A stretch of 64,000 nucleotides of DNA. It comes from Effrenium voratum (Eukaryota > Sar > Dinophyceae > Suessiales > Symbiodiniaceae). Under the pieces are notes generated by a model. It searched no databases. It saw nothing but the letters and a program-made list of their open reading frames with translations, and was not told where the DNA came from. The stretch is taken from positions 123,501 through 187,500 of the forward strand of contig CAUJNA010000451.1 of NCBI GenBank assembly GCA_963377175.1, in the 5' to 3' direction. A program made the translations under genes and the position numbers. Shown here piece by piece: positions 1 to 10,859 of the stretch. Every line of letters starts with the position of its first letter. Within the stretch, counting starts at the first letter, position 1.

Positions 1-253
1 TGGGGTTGCCAATTCCAGGCAGAGGAGGCCCTGGCGAGGTGCGGCCTGCCGGAGGCGGCCTCGTCTTTTGGGGGTTGGTTTGAAGGGAAGGGACGCGGTG
101 GCGAAAGAAAATCAGCGGGACCCATTTGGAGGGTCCTGACAGGAATCAACGATGTAAGAGGTCTAGTATCCGTCGGAGCCGGCTTGTTTTGTAGCCACTT
201 GCTGACTCAACAGCCCAGCTGAGCAGAACTTAAAAACTTATTCCAGACGAGCG

Positions 254-1759
254 ATGGTGCGAGCACTCGTGTTCATGGTGCAGGTTTGCCTGTGCTTTGG
301 CCAGTCTTGCTGGAATGGATTTCCGGATGGAAGAGTCTTTACTCCCGGCATGCTGGTCTTGCCTATGGGCCAAGATGAGTGCACCACTACCACAACGGGA
401 ACGATGACGGCCACCACTTCTACGTCATCAACCGCCACCGTCTCTGTGACAAGTGTCACAACGACCAGTATGACGGCTACCGCAACCACAACAACCAGCA
501 TCACGGACACAACTGTAACAAGTACCAGCGTTACAGCAACAACGATTACGACCACAGCGACCACTGTCACGGCCACGACGGTGACAACAACAAGCATTAC
601 AGCCACAACTGTAACAAGTACCAGCGTTACAGCAACATCAGTTACGACCACAGCAACCACTATCACAGCCACAACTGTGACAACAACAAGCATTACAGCC
701 ACAACCGTGACAACGACCAGTGTTACAGCAACAACAACTGTTACCACATCAACCAGTGTCACAGCCACAACTGCAACAACCACGAGCGTCACTGCCACCA
801 CCGTTACTACCACATCCGCCACTGTCACTACGACTACTCTCACTACGACCAGTCTCACTACAACCAGTCTCACTACCACCAGTCTGACGGCGACCACAAT
901 TACCACCACAGCTACCACACAGACAACCACAGCTACCACAAAAACAGAGACCATGACATCATCGACCATCACGGCATCGATGACATCTACCGCGACCACT
1001 ACGACGACCCTCATCTTGGGCTGCAGCACGCCATTCCAGGTGAATGGTACCGGGGAGGAGTTCCAACAGATCGACAGAGCTGCGAGTTCAAGCTGCGATG
1101 GGTTGAGCGAGTCCTCGTTCTGCAATCTTGCCATTGGTGCCGGGGATGCCTCATCATTGTCTGGCTGCCTGGTGGCTGGACAGTATGAGTGGTTCTGTCC
1201 CAAGAATCTGGTCACAACAGATTTGTATGCTGCACAACCCTACATCCAATGCCGTGCTTGCAGCGGCTCATATGTGGACACCGATGACAAACTTGGAGAT
1301 TTCAGCGGCATGTTGACCTTCGGCCCGAACATGAAGAATGGCAGTGTGGATGAGACCATGGTGGACTTCTACGTCGCCTTCGCAGCGGATGATTGTGGTC
1401 ACCTTCATCGCTCCAGTCCGCTTGCGATTGTCTTGAAGTCCTTGCCGAATTCTGAGTGCTGCGAGCACTCGAAGTACTCCGTGGAGCTCAACTTGACCAA
1501 CTTCAGTTTCACGCAGCTCGTGGTGGTCCCCGGCGCGGTGAATGCCGGTGTACCATCTTTTCTTGATGACGGCCTGGTGATCCCCTTGATTGATTTGACC
1601 ACTACAACAACCTCGACCGTCACAGCTACCACGACTGTGACCATGACCCAGACGACAACAAGCACCATCATCGTAGATGATGCTGCACTTTCCGGCTCCT
1701 CGAAGATGGAACTGGGAGCTTTCCTGGGAGCCGCAGTTCTGCTTTCGCTGATGGCATGA
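254..1759 (+). CDS. Secreted Thr-rich mucin-like surface protein
   Basis: A complete 501-aa reading frame without introns. The N-terminus (about residues 1-20, hydrophobic with Cys residues) looks like a signal peptide. Residues ~43-255 are almost entirely Thr with Thr-Ala, Thr-Ser and Thr-Val variants, as in mucin-type O-glycosylated stalks. Residues ~257-455 form a Cys-containing domain with at least ten cysteines and N-glycosylation sequons (NGT, NGS, NLT, NFS). A second short Thr stretch follows, then a hydrophobic C-terminus (about residues 484-501) preceded by Ser-Ser, which fits a GPI-anchor signal or a single membrane anchor. I infer a cell-surface or cell-wall glycoprotein. No catalytic motif is visible and I do not recognise the Cys domain. 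The long valine-rich frame on the opposite strand is a shadow of the Thr codons. Confidence 0.75.
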   Translation: MVRALVFMVQVCLCFGQSCWNGFPDGRVFTPGMLVLPMGQDECTTTTTGTMTATTSTSSTATVSVTSVTTTSMTATATTTTSITDTTVTSTSVTATTITTTATTVTATTVTTTSITATTVTSTSVTATSVTTTATTITATTVTTTSITATTVTTTSVTATTTVTTSTSVTATTATTTSVTATTVTTTSATVTTTTLTTTSLTTTSLTTTSLTATTITTTATTQTTTATTKTETMTSSTITASMTSTATTTTTLILGCSTPFQVNGTGEEFQQIDRAASSSCDGLSESSFCNLAIGAGDASSLSGCLVAGQYEWFCPKNLVTTDLYAAQPYIQCRACSGSYVDTDDKLGDFSGMLTFGPNMKNGSVDETMVDFYVAFAADDCGHLHRSSPLAIVLKSLPNSECCEHSKYSVELNLTNFSFTQLVVVPGAVNAGVPSFLDDGLVIPLIDLTTTTTSTVTATTTVTMTQTTTSTIIVDDAALSGSSKMELGAFLGAAVLLSLMA

Positions 1760-2300
1760 GAGAATGAATTGTCTGTGACCCTTGTGTTTTTGTCTCGAAG
1801 CAGACGCACTACGACTGTCAACCTTGTTCAAAGCACTCTGATCGCATTTTGTCAGTCCTGCAGGCACAGCGGAGATACAATACGTACCCGAGTTATCAGG
1901 CAGGCGATTCATAATGGAAGGTAGCCACGGCCGAAGACCGGCTAGGCTGTCCTACCAAAGAGGCATGGGTGCAGTCAAAAGAGGCCGGAGACGAGGGCTT
2001 CGGAGAAGTTTCTTCATGAGACACAACCAATGTTTGCGGAGGTAGCATACCGATTTAGTACCACGACCAAAAGGCAGCTACCTTCTTGGTCCCTTCCGAT
2101 GCATTTCCACAGCCTGCGAGAGATAGCCCTATGGCACGACGTTCTTGGACCGGTTTGCACGCCAGTGGTGATGTGTATGGGACTGTGGACGAACTTAGAA
2201 TTCCACCAAGGTGGTTTTCAATTCGGCGCAGATGAACCGCTACGACTTCCCGCGGCATACGCTGTGACCTTAGGGCTCACATGCAGTCCAAGACACGGGT
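1760..2300. other. Non-coding stretch downstream of mucin-like gene
   Basis: 3' flank of the preceding gene. I see no supported gene, RNA or repeat here; the open frames run into the adjacent satellite and have no coding character. Confidence 0.5.
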
Positions 2301-3515
2301 GTAACACAGACACACACACACAAACAGACACAGGCACCCACACGCACACAGACACAGAGACACAGGGATACAGAGACACAGAGACACAGAGACGCAGAGA
2401 CACAGAGACACAGAGACACAGAGACACAAAGAGACACAGAGACACCGAGACACAGAGACACAGAGACAATGAGACACAGAGACACACAGCCACACAGCCA
2501 CACACGCAAAGAGACAGAGACACACAGACACAGAGACACAAAGAGACACAGAGACACAGAGACGCAGAGACGCAGAGACGCAGAGACACAGAGAAAGAGA
2601 GACACAGAGACACGCAAGACACAGAGACACAGAGACACACAGCCACACACGCACAGACACAGAGACACAAAGAGACACAGAGAGACAGACACAGAGACAC
2701 AGAGACACAGAGAGACGCAGAGACACAGAGACACAGAGAGACAGAGACACAGAGAGACGCAAAGACACAGAGACACAAAGAGACACAAAGAGACACAGAG
2801 AGACAGAGACAAAGAGACACAGAGAGACAGAGACACAGAGACACACAGCCACACACGCACAGAGACAGAGAGACACAAACACAGAGACACAAAGAGACAC
2901 AGAGACCCAGAGACACGGAGACACAGAGACACAGAGACACAGAGACACCACGGAGACACAGACACACGCCGAGCCACAGAGACACAGAGACACATGGACA
3001 CAGAGACACCGACACGCAGACAGACACAGAGACACAGAGGCATAGAGACACACAGACACACAGAGACAGAGACGCAGACACACAGAGAGACACAGAGACA
3101 CAGAGACACAGAGACACAGAGACACAGAGACGCAGAGACGCAGAGACATAGACACAGAGACACCGACACGCAGCAGACACAGAGACACAGAGGCATAGAG
3201 ACACACAGACACACAGAGACAGAGACGCAGACACACACACACACACAGAGACACAGACACACATGGAGACACAGAGACACAGGGACGCAGAGACACATTG
3301 ACACATGGACACAGAGACACCGACACGCAGCGAGACGCAGAGACACACAGACACACAGAGGCGCAGACACAGCGGCACAGAGACAGAGATACAGATACAG
3401 ACACACACACACAGAGACGCAGAGACGCAGAAGCCGACACACAGAGCCTCAGAGACACAGACACAAAGACACACAGACACAAAGACACGGAAAAAAAGAC
3501 ACACACACACACATC
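2301..3515. repeat. ACAGAGAC octamer satellite, ~1.2 kb
   Basis: Almost perfect tandem ACAGAGAC units with CACACA variants. A longer-period pattern is superimposed: a block containing GACACATGGACACAGAGACA recurs near 2.99 and 3.30 kb, with the related ACACCGACACGCAG near 3.01, 3.16 and 3.32 kb, and a CACACAGCCACACACGCA block recurs near 2.64 and 2.84 kb. Array growth therefore involved segments of 150-300 bp as well as single octamers. Because the array lacks stop codons in several frames it generates long spurious open frames on both strands; none is credible as a gene. Confidence 0.95.
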
Positions 3516-3829
3516 AAGTTGACATGCCTTGGCTTGAAGCGAAATGGAGGGCGAGACAGGCCTTTTTGCGTGCCCGGGTCCAAGCTAAACGGAGGGGCCT
3601 CTGTTGAGGCTGGGAATGCACGCGGACAATGAGCCGGACCTGGATAGAGATGCACCCATCGTATCCGTGTAAACCTCGGGCAAGATTCGATTTTTTCTCG
3701 GATTCGTCGCTTGTTTGCGGAGGTAACATAGCGAGCGCTTTTGGCAAACCCATTCAGGTGAGCTTTGGAGCCACGCGGGACTTTGTGATCCAGGCGCGGG
3801 CGTCAAGCAACTTGGATCAGCATCGTACG

Positions 3830-3861
<32 letters not shown>

Positions 3862-4440
3862 AAGGGCGCATTTGGCCATTCTTTGCATTGCTTACTAAGT
3901 TGCGGGGAGTTGTCAGGACAAGGCCAACGAGAAGCAGAAATGGGCTCGCGGCCTCAGATTTTTTGCCAAAACGGCTTAAACGGATCTCAGGTTGGTCAGT
4001 CCAGTTTTTTGATCGACAGAGAGCGTTGCAAGTTTCTTTGAACCAAGTTCGAGGAGCCAAGTCTGTTTTCAGCTTTGCCTTCCTGAGATCGTGCCCCTAG
4101 CGGACGGCGCCTGGTTTGTGATGGGTGGCCTGGCCGAGCCGGGCGAGAGGTTTCGGCTGGGAACGTCTTCCGTGTTTCACGTGGCATTGCCCCAAAGGTC
4201 CCGAGGGTGGCTGGGGGAATCTTGCGGGGGTACAAGGCAGTGTTGGCTCGCAAGAATGATTTGTGTCTACAGAGAAAAAAGGCGCTTGAGAAGTCCCACC
4301 TCCGTTTTTCACTTAAAAACAAATTAGCATTCTCACCGCTAGAAAATTCTCACATACTCTCAATATGGTCATCACCCCCCCCATTTCTCATCCCACTCCC
4401 CCACTCCCCACTGCCTCTGGCCGTGCGGAAAGGTGGCGCC
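3516..4440. other. Non-coding stretch with short (CA)n tract
   Basis: Contains a short (AC)n/ACGC tract at ~3831-3861. No supported gene. The sequence has the T-rich and C-rich character of dinoflagellate introns or intergenic DNA. Confidence 0.4.
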
Positions 4441-4616
4441 ATGCAGCAGCAGTACCTCCATGGGGTGCCAGCGGCCCAAGACATTTGCGGTGCTGGGTTG
4501 CGGGTCGGCGATTCGGTCAGCCCATTTTTTTTTCCTGTTCTTATCCCTTGGATTGTTTTCCTTCTTTTTTTTCCTTCTTTTTTTTCTTTCTCAGGTCTGG
4601 TTCCCTGGCTAGCCGG

Positions 4617-4695
4617 CCGGTTGGTTGGTTGTTTGGTTGGTCTGGTTGGTTGGTCTGGTTGGTTGGTTGTGGTTGGTTGGTTGGTTGGTTGGCCG
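4617..4695. repeat. (GGTT)n minisatellite
   Basis: TTGG/GGTT tetramers with a few TCTGG interruptions, directly after a strong polypyrimidine tract ending in CAG at ~4592. It may lie at an intron 3' end. Confidence 0.85.
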
Positions 4696-4740
4696 CCTTG
4701 CTTCTCACCTCCTGGGTTTCCGAATATTTTCGGTTCATAA

Positions 4741-6500
4741 ATTGATTGATGCATGGGATGGACCATGTGACCTTCTTAGCTCATGGAGTCAGTCAGAAGT
4801 CAACAACCATGATCCTTGCATTTCAGGTCAGTTTGCTTAGAAATAGATGCTACTGGTTTCGGTTTGATCCTTGTCTTTTACCAGTGCAATCCATTTCCCG
4901 AGAGGACTCCTCCAACATTGCTGGTATCTTCATTATTTCTAGGCTTGCTTTTCCATCCATTTCAACATTATTTGCTTCAATATTATTACCACTATGTTGT
5001 TCTCGCTTTGACTCACATGTGTCGCAGGTATCTCTATCACTATCCATATCCATTTTACATTCGACACATTTATTCGCTGTTTCGGTTGAGAACGGCAAGG
5101 CCCCATGGTGGAATGGCTGGCACCCGCATCAACCTCACCTTCCGAGTGCCAGCCTCGGTGCCGGCGGCTCCGTGATGATGGCCCATTTGACTCATGAGCT
5201 TTCGGGCAATCTACTGTGGATGGTTGCTAAGTCCATGTCGCACCGCCTAAGAAACTATGGTTGAAACCAAAACGTTTGTTGGTGTTTAGGGTTTCTTAGG
5301 TGTGCGAAATGGATTTCGAAACCATCCACACCATGCACTCCATGGTCAGTTTGGGGAGCGGGGCTTGCCAGAATTCCCCCACACGACCAGGCACGTGCTA
5401 GAGCTTCCCAGCTTTATTGACGGATCTCGACCAGTTCGAAGTTGGTCTCAAAAGTCGCTATGGCCCTTTGCCACAGTTCCGTGAATCCTGCCAGTAAAAG
5501 TTGGATCTCGAGAAGGTCACCCCCTCGAACCAGCAAGACGTATTCCTCGCGAAATGATGCTTCCCAGAGTTTAGGCCACGTGTAAATGTGCCTTTTTTTG
5601 GAGAGTACCCTTCTTTCCTTTTGTTTTTTCAAAACACAGGGACACAAACCCATTTCGGGGGTCCATTTGGAGAGAAATGCACATCTGGCTATGTGTCCGA
5701 TTGAGGTGTGTCGGCCGAGGGCATGACGTGGCTCTCCGCAGGCCGGGCTGGTCCAATCTGCCGCTTGAGCCAACCATTTGTCAAAGTCGTTGCCATTGAG
5801 TCTTGTTGATTGCGGGTTGACTGTTTCTGGAAGGGCATGTTTAAGACCTTGCAGGAAGAATCGGAGCTGTTGGGAGTGACGATAGGATGATATGTTTTTT
5901 GGCATCCGGTTTAACAGACTGCCATGGTATGATCCCCGCTTTTGGCTAGGTGTCATAAGGGCAGTATGCATCGAGCACTGGTTGAATGCAGCCTTGCGGG
6001 CTCAAGCAACATGGTCCATCGCATGTGTCATGCGCAATTCCCGGCAAGATACGACTTGCAAATTGGGTAGGCTTCTTCGACTTAATGTAAGCCTTTGGTT
6101 TTGGGACTTAAGCCACATCATAGTTGGCGAGAACCCTTCGAGGTGGTCAAAGCCGCGCTGAAGAAGGATTCCCGAAGTATCAATTGTTGTTCCATGAACA
6201 AATCTGCAATGTCAGTGAAGACGAGGCTCATGTGAGACAGGTGCCGATGGACCCAAATGCGGGTGTCCTGGACTTGCAGAGAAGTGAGTCTCTGCAGGCT
6301 TTGGTGCGGTGGCATGAGCAGGGCCAGAAGCGGCTTTCTGTTGGTCTGGAGTTGGAACCTCGGACACGTGGGCCATTTTTGTTTTCCCGCGGCAGCTAAG
6401 GTCTAAGTGGCGCTGGAGAAATAGATTTTGGCCGCCATTGACATGCTTGGCTTGTCTTCCCAGCTGAAAGCTATGGGGTCTCTGGATTCGGGGATCTGAT
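4741..6500. other. Unassigned region, no convincing gene
   Basis: Moderately AT-rich. Several open frames of 60-185 codons exist on both strands, but none has a recognisable domain, consistent codon use or a credible start. A coding-like patch lies at ~6170-6330 but I cannot assign it. Confidence 0.35.
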
Positions 6501-6525
6501 CCAGAGGGTTCTGCGTCGGATTTCG

Positions 6526-6700
6526 GTGCCTTCCTTCGCCGGCCGCTTCCGCCTCGGCGAGGAATGCTTCCTGCCGGACCTGGGGGCCCTGAGCCCGGAG
6601 CGCCTGGTGCCCGCGCGGGAGCCCAAGGAGCTCTTCGCGCTGGTGGCCAAGGTGCTGTCGGACCGCATGGGCGAGCGAGTGCGGGTGGGCCAGGCCAGAG
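6526..6700 (+). CDS. Candidate upstream exon of the amidoligase gene
   Basis: A GC-rich patch in one frame that contrasts sharply with its flanks. It encodes a segment with FRLGEECFLPDLG followed by a helix containing KELFALVAKVLSDRMGERV. Its base composition and codon use match the large exon at 7.5-9.5 kb on the same strand. Amidoligase-family proteins begin with a short strand followed by a helix of this sort before the W...DGS segment, and that segment is the first recognisable element of the downstream exon. I infer, without transcript support, that this is the N-terminal exon and that ~0.8 kb of repeat-rich intron separates the two. Confidence 0.4.
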
Positions 6701-6904
6701 ATCCGTTTTTGTTCAACCGAGACATGTTTGTCATGTCCTTTTCCAGCAAGGGCGCCCAGGCTTTTTTTGTTTGTTTTTACAGGCCTTGCTTTGTTTGGCC
6801 CTGAAGAACCCTGTTTCGAAGCACAGACATGTTGGACGGATTGTTTCAGAAGATATCGGGACCCAGATCCACAGCACGATGTTCGGGAAATCTCTCGGCG
6901 CCGC

Positions 6905-7235
6905 GCAGTAGAAAACCCACAGCCAAAATGTGAAGCACCCAACACCACAATGTTAAGCACCCCTGACAAAGAGAATGCCCGCCCAAAGAGAACACCCAAC
7001 ACCAAAATGTAAAGCACATCTTTCAAAAAGAACACCCCCCGGGAGGACACCCAGTGGCACAGTGTGAAGCACACCTGACAAAGAGAACACCCACCCCAGG
7101 AGTACAACATGCGAAGCGCACCTGACAAAAGGGACACCCGCCCCAGAAGAACTCCCACAGCCACAGTGTCAAGCACCCCTCACAAAGAGGACACAAGCCG
7201 CAAGAGAACACCGCACCCACCGCGAACGCAGGAAA
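6905..7235. repeat. Degenerate ~55-60 bp minisatellite
   Basis: About six imperfect copies of a unit built on GTGAAGCACACCTGACAAAG followed by AGAACACCC. It lies in the presumed intron between the candidate 6.5-kb exon and the amidoligase exon. Confidence 0.75.
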
Positions 7236-7296
7236 GTCATTTGTCAAACTCAGCCCCAGCAGAACACCCACCACAAAAGTGTCCATCTGACCAAGC

Positions 7297-7500
7297 GGAA
7301 GCAGTGTTTGAAGCCAATGTAGTTTCCGAACCAGAGTAGTTTCCGAGCCATGGTTTCCGAATAAAGGTAGCTTCCGAAACGAGACCGCGTGGTGGTGGAA
7401 GCAACACGAGTTTCCGCAACAGTAGTTGAACCATTTCTTCGATCCGGCTTGGCTTCCAAAACGATGAATGTCCAAACCATGGTTTCCGAGCCAAGTCTCC
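7297..7500. repeat. TTTCCGAGCCATGG degenerate tandem repeat
   Basis: Multiple partial copies of (G)TTTCCGAACC/GAGCCATGG. This tract runs into the 5' end of the amidoligase open frame, so the first ~10-15 codons of that frame are probably intronic. Confidence 0.6.
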
Positions 7501-9510
7501 GGGCAGGCAGTGTCGGCGGAGGCTTGTGACTGGGGCCGCTTGTGGACGGCAACGGCGGATGGGTCCATCCAGCCAGAGGGGAAGAACCCCTTCCCGGTGG
7601 AGTTGGTGTCCAAGCGCATGGGCTTCCAGGACTTTGACGTGAACCTCTTCTGCGACCTCACGGCCGCGTTGCGCCAGGCGCCCCTGCGGGCCGCCACCAA
7701 TGAGTCCACGGGCCTGCACGTGCACGTGGGCCGGTATCCGGGCTTCTTTTCGGTGGAGGAGCTGGGGGCGATACTCAAGGCGTACTTGCGCTTCGAGCCC
7801 GCCATCAACGCGCTGCTGCTGCCGGTGACCAGGCAGCGGAACCGCTTCTGCCGCGACTTCCGGGAGGTCTTGGGCCGCGCGCAGGGCCTGGGCCCCGCTG
7901 CCTCGGATGCGGCGCTCTTTGAGGTCATCGACCGCGCGGTGGCCATGGTGAAGAACCTGAGCCCCGAGGTGCGCGCGGCTTGCGTTGAGGGCTGCCGGGT
8001 GACTGTGACCAAGGGCGACTTGATGTTGGCGCTGCTGGGGGAGGCGGGGCTGTGGCGCCTGAAGCGACCTCTGCAGGCCACGTGTGAGGGCCGCCAGCTG
8101 CTGCTGCCCGCAGGCACCACGTTGACGGAGCTGGCCGCCAGAGGCCGCCGCCTCTGGTGGCCGCCCACCTGCAAAGACCTGCAAGCCCTGTGGGGAGAGG
8201 ACGGGGACGCCTCTCCGCTGAACGCCAGCGAAGTGCCGACGCCCTGGACGGCCATGGAGGCTTTGGATGACCAGGATCTGGTGCAGTGCGTCTTTCAAAA
8301 ACCGGAGGAGGTGCCGGAGGCCAGCGTGGATCACTGGCTACTGAGGGATGCCCTGATCATGGAGCGGCACGGCGCAAGGTATTGCAAGCTGAACATCATG
8401 CGAATTGCGCAGGCTAGCGAACGTGCGACCATCGAATTCCGGCAGTTTCCCGGCGGCGACTTCAATCAGCCTTTGCTCATCTGGGGTTGGGTGAAGTTTC
8501 TGGGGCTTTTGGTGACTCACGCCTGCGCCTGCATGGGAGGCGTCACAGGAGCTGAGCTTCCGAAAGAGGCGTCTGCAGAGGAGCTGAAGCGGTTTCTGCA
8601 GCTGTCCACAGACAGCTTGCTGCTGGCCTGGTTCAGAGACCTGCGCAATCGTCTGCCCAAGCCGGAAGTCGCCCTGGCCAGCATGCGGAGCAACTGGGAG
8701 CGCCTCTGGTCCCAGTGGGCCCAGCAGGCGGAGCAGATCACAGAGGCGGACGTGATCAGCTTACAGGCAGGGCGCTTGACCGCCGCAGGCCGGCGCTGGC
8801 GCCAGATCTTCCAAGCGGCCTCGGGCATGAAGGCCATCTTCAACGCCTCGGACCCCGTGTGGGAGCCGCTGAGCTCTCGCCGGGCCACCTGCGAGGCCTT
8901 CATGCAGCACTTGTACCGGGCCATCTTGGTGCGCTTCGAGCGCCACGTGAAGCTGCTGAGCGCCGCGGAGGAGATCTCCCGTCGCTGCTCGCTGGCGACG
9001 CTGGTCAGCGCCTGCGTCTTGGACCGCCGGCTCCGCCGCAGCGGCGCGGAGCTCCGGGAGCTCCAGGCCACGGTGGCCGAGACCCTGGGCTGGGAGGCCT
9101 GCGACCCGCAGCTGGGGGCCGCCATCGCGGAGAAGGGCCGCCGCGGCGCCGAGCTCACCGTGGACTACGCCCGGAACTTGTTGGACCACTGCGAGAAAGC
9201 CGCCCAAAGCTTCGCCCACGTTGGCCATGGCGCTTCGGGCCCTGGCGAGACCCAGGAGTTGGAACGAGCGCGCACTGCGCGGGCCTGGGCATCCCCGGCA
9301 CTCGTGTGGCGGACCTACTACGAGCTTTGCGAGCTGCTCGTGCCACGTGTGGATGAGGCGGTGCACGTGTGGACCGCTCTGGCGCAGCGGGGCTGGGACA
9401 CGGAGAGGGTTAACTCTCTTTGGCCCCGCGTTTGGAGCTGCGGACAGGCGGCGGCGTTTTCCCTGGCTGCGGCATGGTTTGCGAGTGCCAAGGAAAAGAT
9501 TCGGTTCTGA
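7468..9510 (+). CDS. Putative amidoligase (PF12224-like), large terminal exon
   Basis: A 680-codon open frame, very GC-rich, ending in TGA. Three blocks fit the putative amidoligase family, a GCS-like branch of carboxylate-amine ligases. Near residues 25-40 is W...T.DGSI followed by PVELVSKRM, matching the family pattern DGSI...ELVS. At residues 82-87 is GLHVHV, the family's His-x-His signature. At residues 304-325 is RYCKLN followed by TIEFRQFPGG, where the Glu-Phe-Arg (E323-R325) is the conserved acidic strand. The remaining ~340 residues are a helical extension of unknown role. By family such enzymes form peptide-like amide bonds with ATP; the substrates here are unknown. The N-terminus is incomplete because the first codons lie in repeat sequence, and an upstream exon near 6.5 kb is likely. 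Shadow frames overlap on both strands. Confidence 0.7.
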   Translation: MSKPWFPSQVSGQAVSAEACDWGRLWTATADGSIQPEGKNPFPVELVSKRMGFQDFDVNLFCDLTAALRQAPLRAATNESTGLHVHVGRYPGFFSVEELGAILKAYLRFEPAINALLLPVTRQRNRFCRDFREVLGRAQGLGPAASDAALFEVIDRAVAMVKNLSPEVRAACVEGCRVTVTKGDLMLALLGEAGLWRLKRPLQATCEGRQLLLPAGTTLTELAARGRRLWWPPTCKDLQALWGEDGDASPLNASEVPTPWTAMEALDDQDLVQCVFQKPEEVPEASVDHWLLRDALIMERHGARYCKLNIMRIAQASERATIEFRQFPGGDFNQPLLIWGWVKFLGLLVTHACACMGGVTGAELPKEASAEELKRFLQLSTDSLLLAWFRDLRNRLPKPEVALASMRSNWERLWSQWAQQAEQITEADVISLQAGRLTAAGRRWRQIFQAASGMKAIFNASDPVWEPLSSRRATCEAFMQHLYRAILVRFERHVKLLSAAEEISRRCSLATLVSACVLDRRLRRSGAELRELQATVAETLGWEACDPQLGAAIAEKGRRGAELTVDYARNLLDHCEKAAQSFAHVGHGASGPGETQELERARTARAWASPALVWRTYYELCELLVPRVDEAVHVWTALAQRGWDTERVNSLWPRVWSCGQAAAFSLAAAWFASAKEKIRF

Positions 9511-10463
9511 TCGCAAGAGTTTCTGCTGTTCGATGTCGAAGGGTGCTTTTGGCGGCTTGATCGGAGCAGTGACGTATTCCAGTGGGGGCTGTTTCACCTG
9601 ATCCCTAGCACAGCTTGCGAAGCTAAAGCATTATCCATTGTGCAAGTAGTTCGTTGCAAGCACACAACTTACCATTGTTTGATCCGACGCCACCCTGCAG
9701 GCCAATCTGAAATGCGGATTGCGCGGGGGCTTCTGAGTAGTTACATAACTGGCCGCCAATGTTCCAGCCGAAACAGGTGCTTGTTGACACGCCGGGTGGG
9801 ATTCGTGCTGCAGGGTTCATGTGTTCTACAGCATGTATCTCTTCGCAGCTTGCTTTTGGATAGTTACAGTCTTGAATCAGTTGGTTGCCTCTTGTTCAAA
9901 TGATATCTTGCGCATTGAGTCTGAGTGGACCAAGCCAAAGCACATGGTAGAGACAGACGGGGGCGTACTCAACAAGTATTTTGCGTTCACACGCACACAC
10001 AAACCGCAGAGATGTCAAAAAGTCACGAAGCAAACTGGCGATGCAGTTCCAAGCAGATGGTGACATGGTACTGCATTGTCTCTGCAGAGGGTCCAGCAAC
10101 CTTTAAAAGCAGCCACAACAGCTTGTATTTTACCCCCCCCCCCCCCCGATGGCTGCCTGACGTGGCGCAGGCTTAGCCGTGCGGTAGATGCTTTAGCGGC
10201 CCTTCAGCCCAACTTGCTTGATGGACCGCGACCAGAACGAGGCACGAAAGACTTTTCCAGCCGCATTTGGCTGCCGCTTCTGTCGCTTTTTGGAGGTGCC
10301 AGCATCGAGGGCTGTCTGAATGAGCAGCATAAGTACACGAGCACTTTTTACCGCGCCGAAGCTAGGCCCGCTGTGTCTTTAGCCCGGTTGAACCAAGAGA
10401 GCATGGTCATGCTGACAGTCTGCAGTTTTGTATGCCGAGCGAAGTTGAAGCAGACAAGTGAGT
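9511..10463. other. Non-coding stretch after amidoligase
   Basis: 3' flank and intergenic sequence with a short poly-C run at ~10131-10147. No supported gene. Confidence 0.4.
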
Positions 10464-10558
10464 GTGGCTCAAAATTACACAGGAGGGGTTACGCAGGTTT
10501 TGGTCCATGTTTCCACTTACCAGGGTTACCAGGGTTTGGTACCGGTTTTTTGAGCCAC
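10464..10558 (+). mobile_element. Introner-like short inverted-end element, family A
   Basis: Begins GTGGCTCAAAA and ends TTTTTTGAGCCAC, perfect inverted ends. The interior carries the family core GCAGGTTTTGGTCCATG...ACCAGGGTT shared with copies near 16.0, 53.0, 59.0, 62.1 and 63.7 kb. Confidence 0.7.
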
Positions 10559-10859
10559 AGCCAAGTAAGCAAGCAAGTATGTGCGCATGTCTGTTTGTTC
10601 GTTTGTTCGTTTGTTCGTTCGTGTTTGTGTGTGTTTTGTGTCCAACAAGGCAACTTGAGATTTTAACCAGGTGACAGCGGCTGACGTATTGGTATGACGC
10701 CTGCCCTGAGGGTATTCCTCTATCTCCAAACTATTATACATATCATATGGGGTGTTTTTTTCTTTTGCGGCTACCGCCATTTTGGTCATAAAGGACACCA
10801 ACAGAAAAATCCACATTTCTTGGTCCCCTAAAACCAGACCCCGCCCTTTCGCCAACATG

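Noticed and set aside
238..1215. Minus-strand Val-rich reading frame
   Set aside because: Reverse complement of the Thr-codon repeat; composition is explained by the + strand gene.
2030..3632. Long frames of Arg/Asp/Thr or Cys/Val/Ser across the octamer array, both strands
   Set aside because: An 8-bp repeat without stops is open in several frames. No start context, domain or non-repeat coding sequence.
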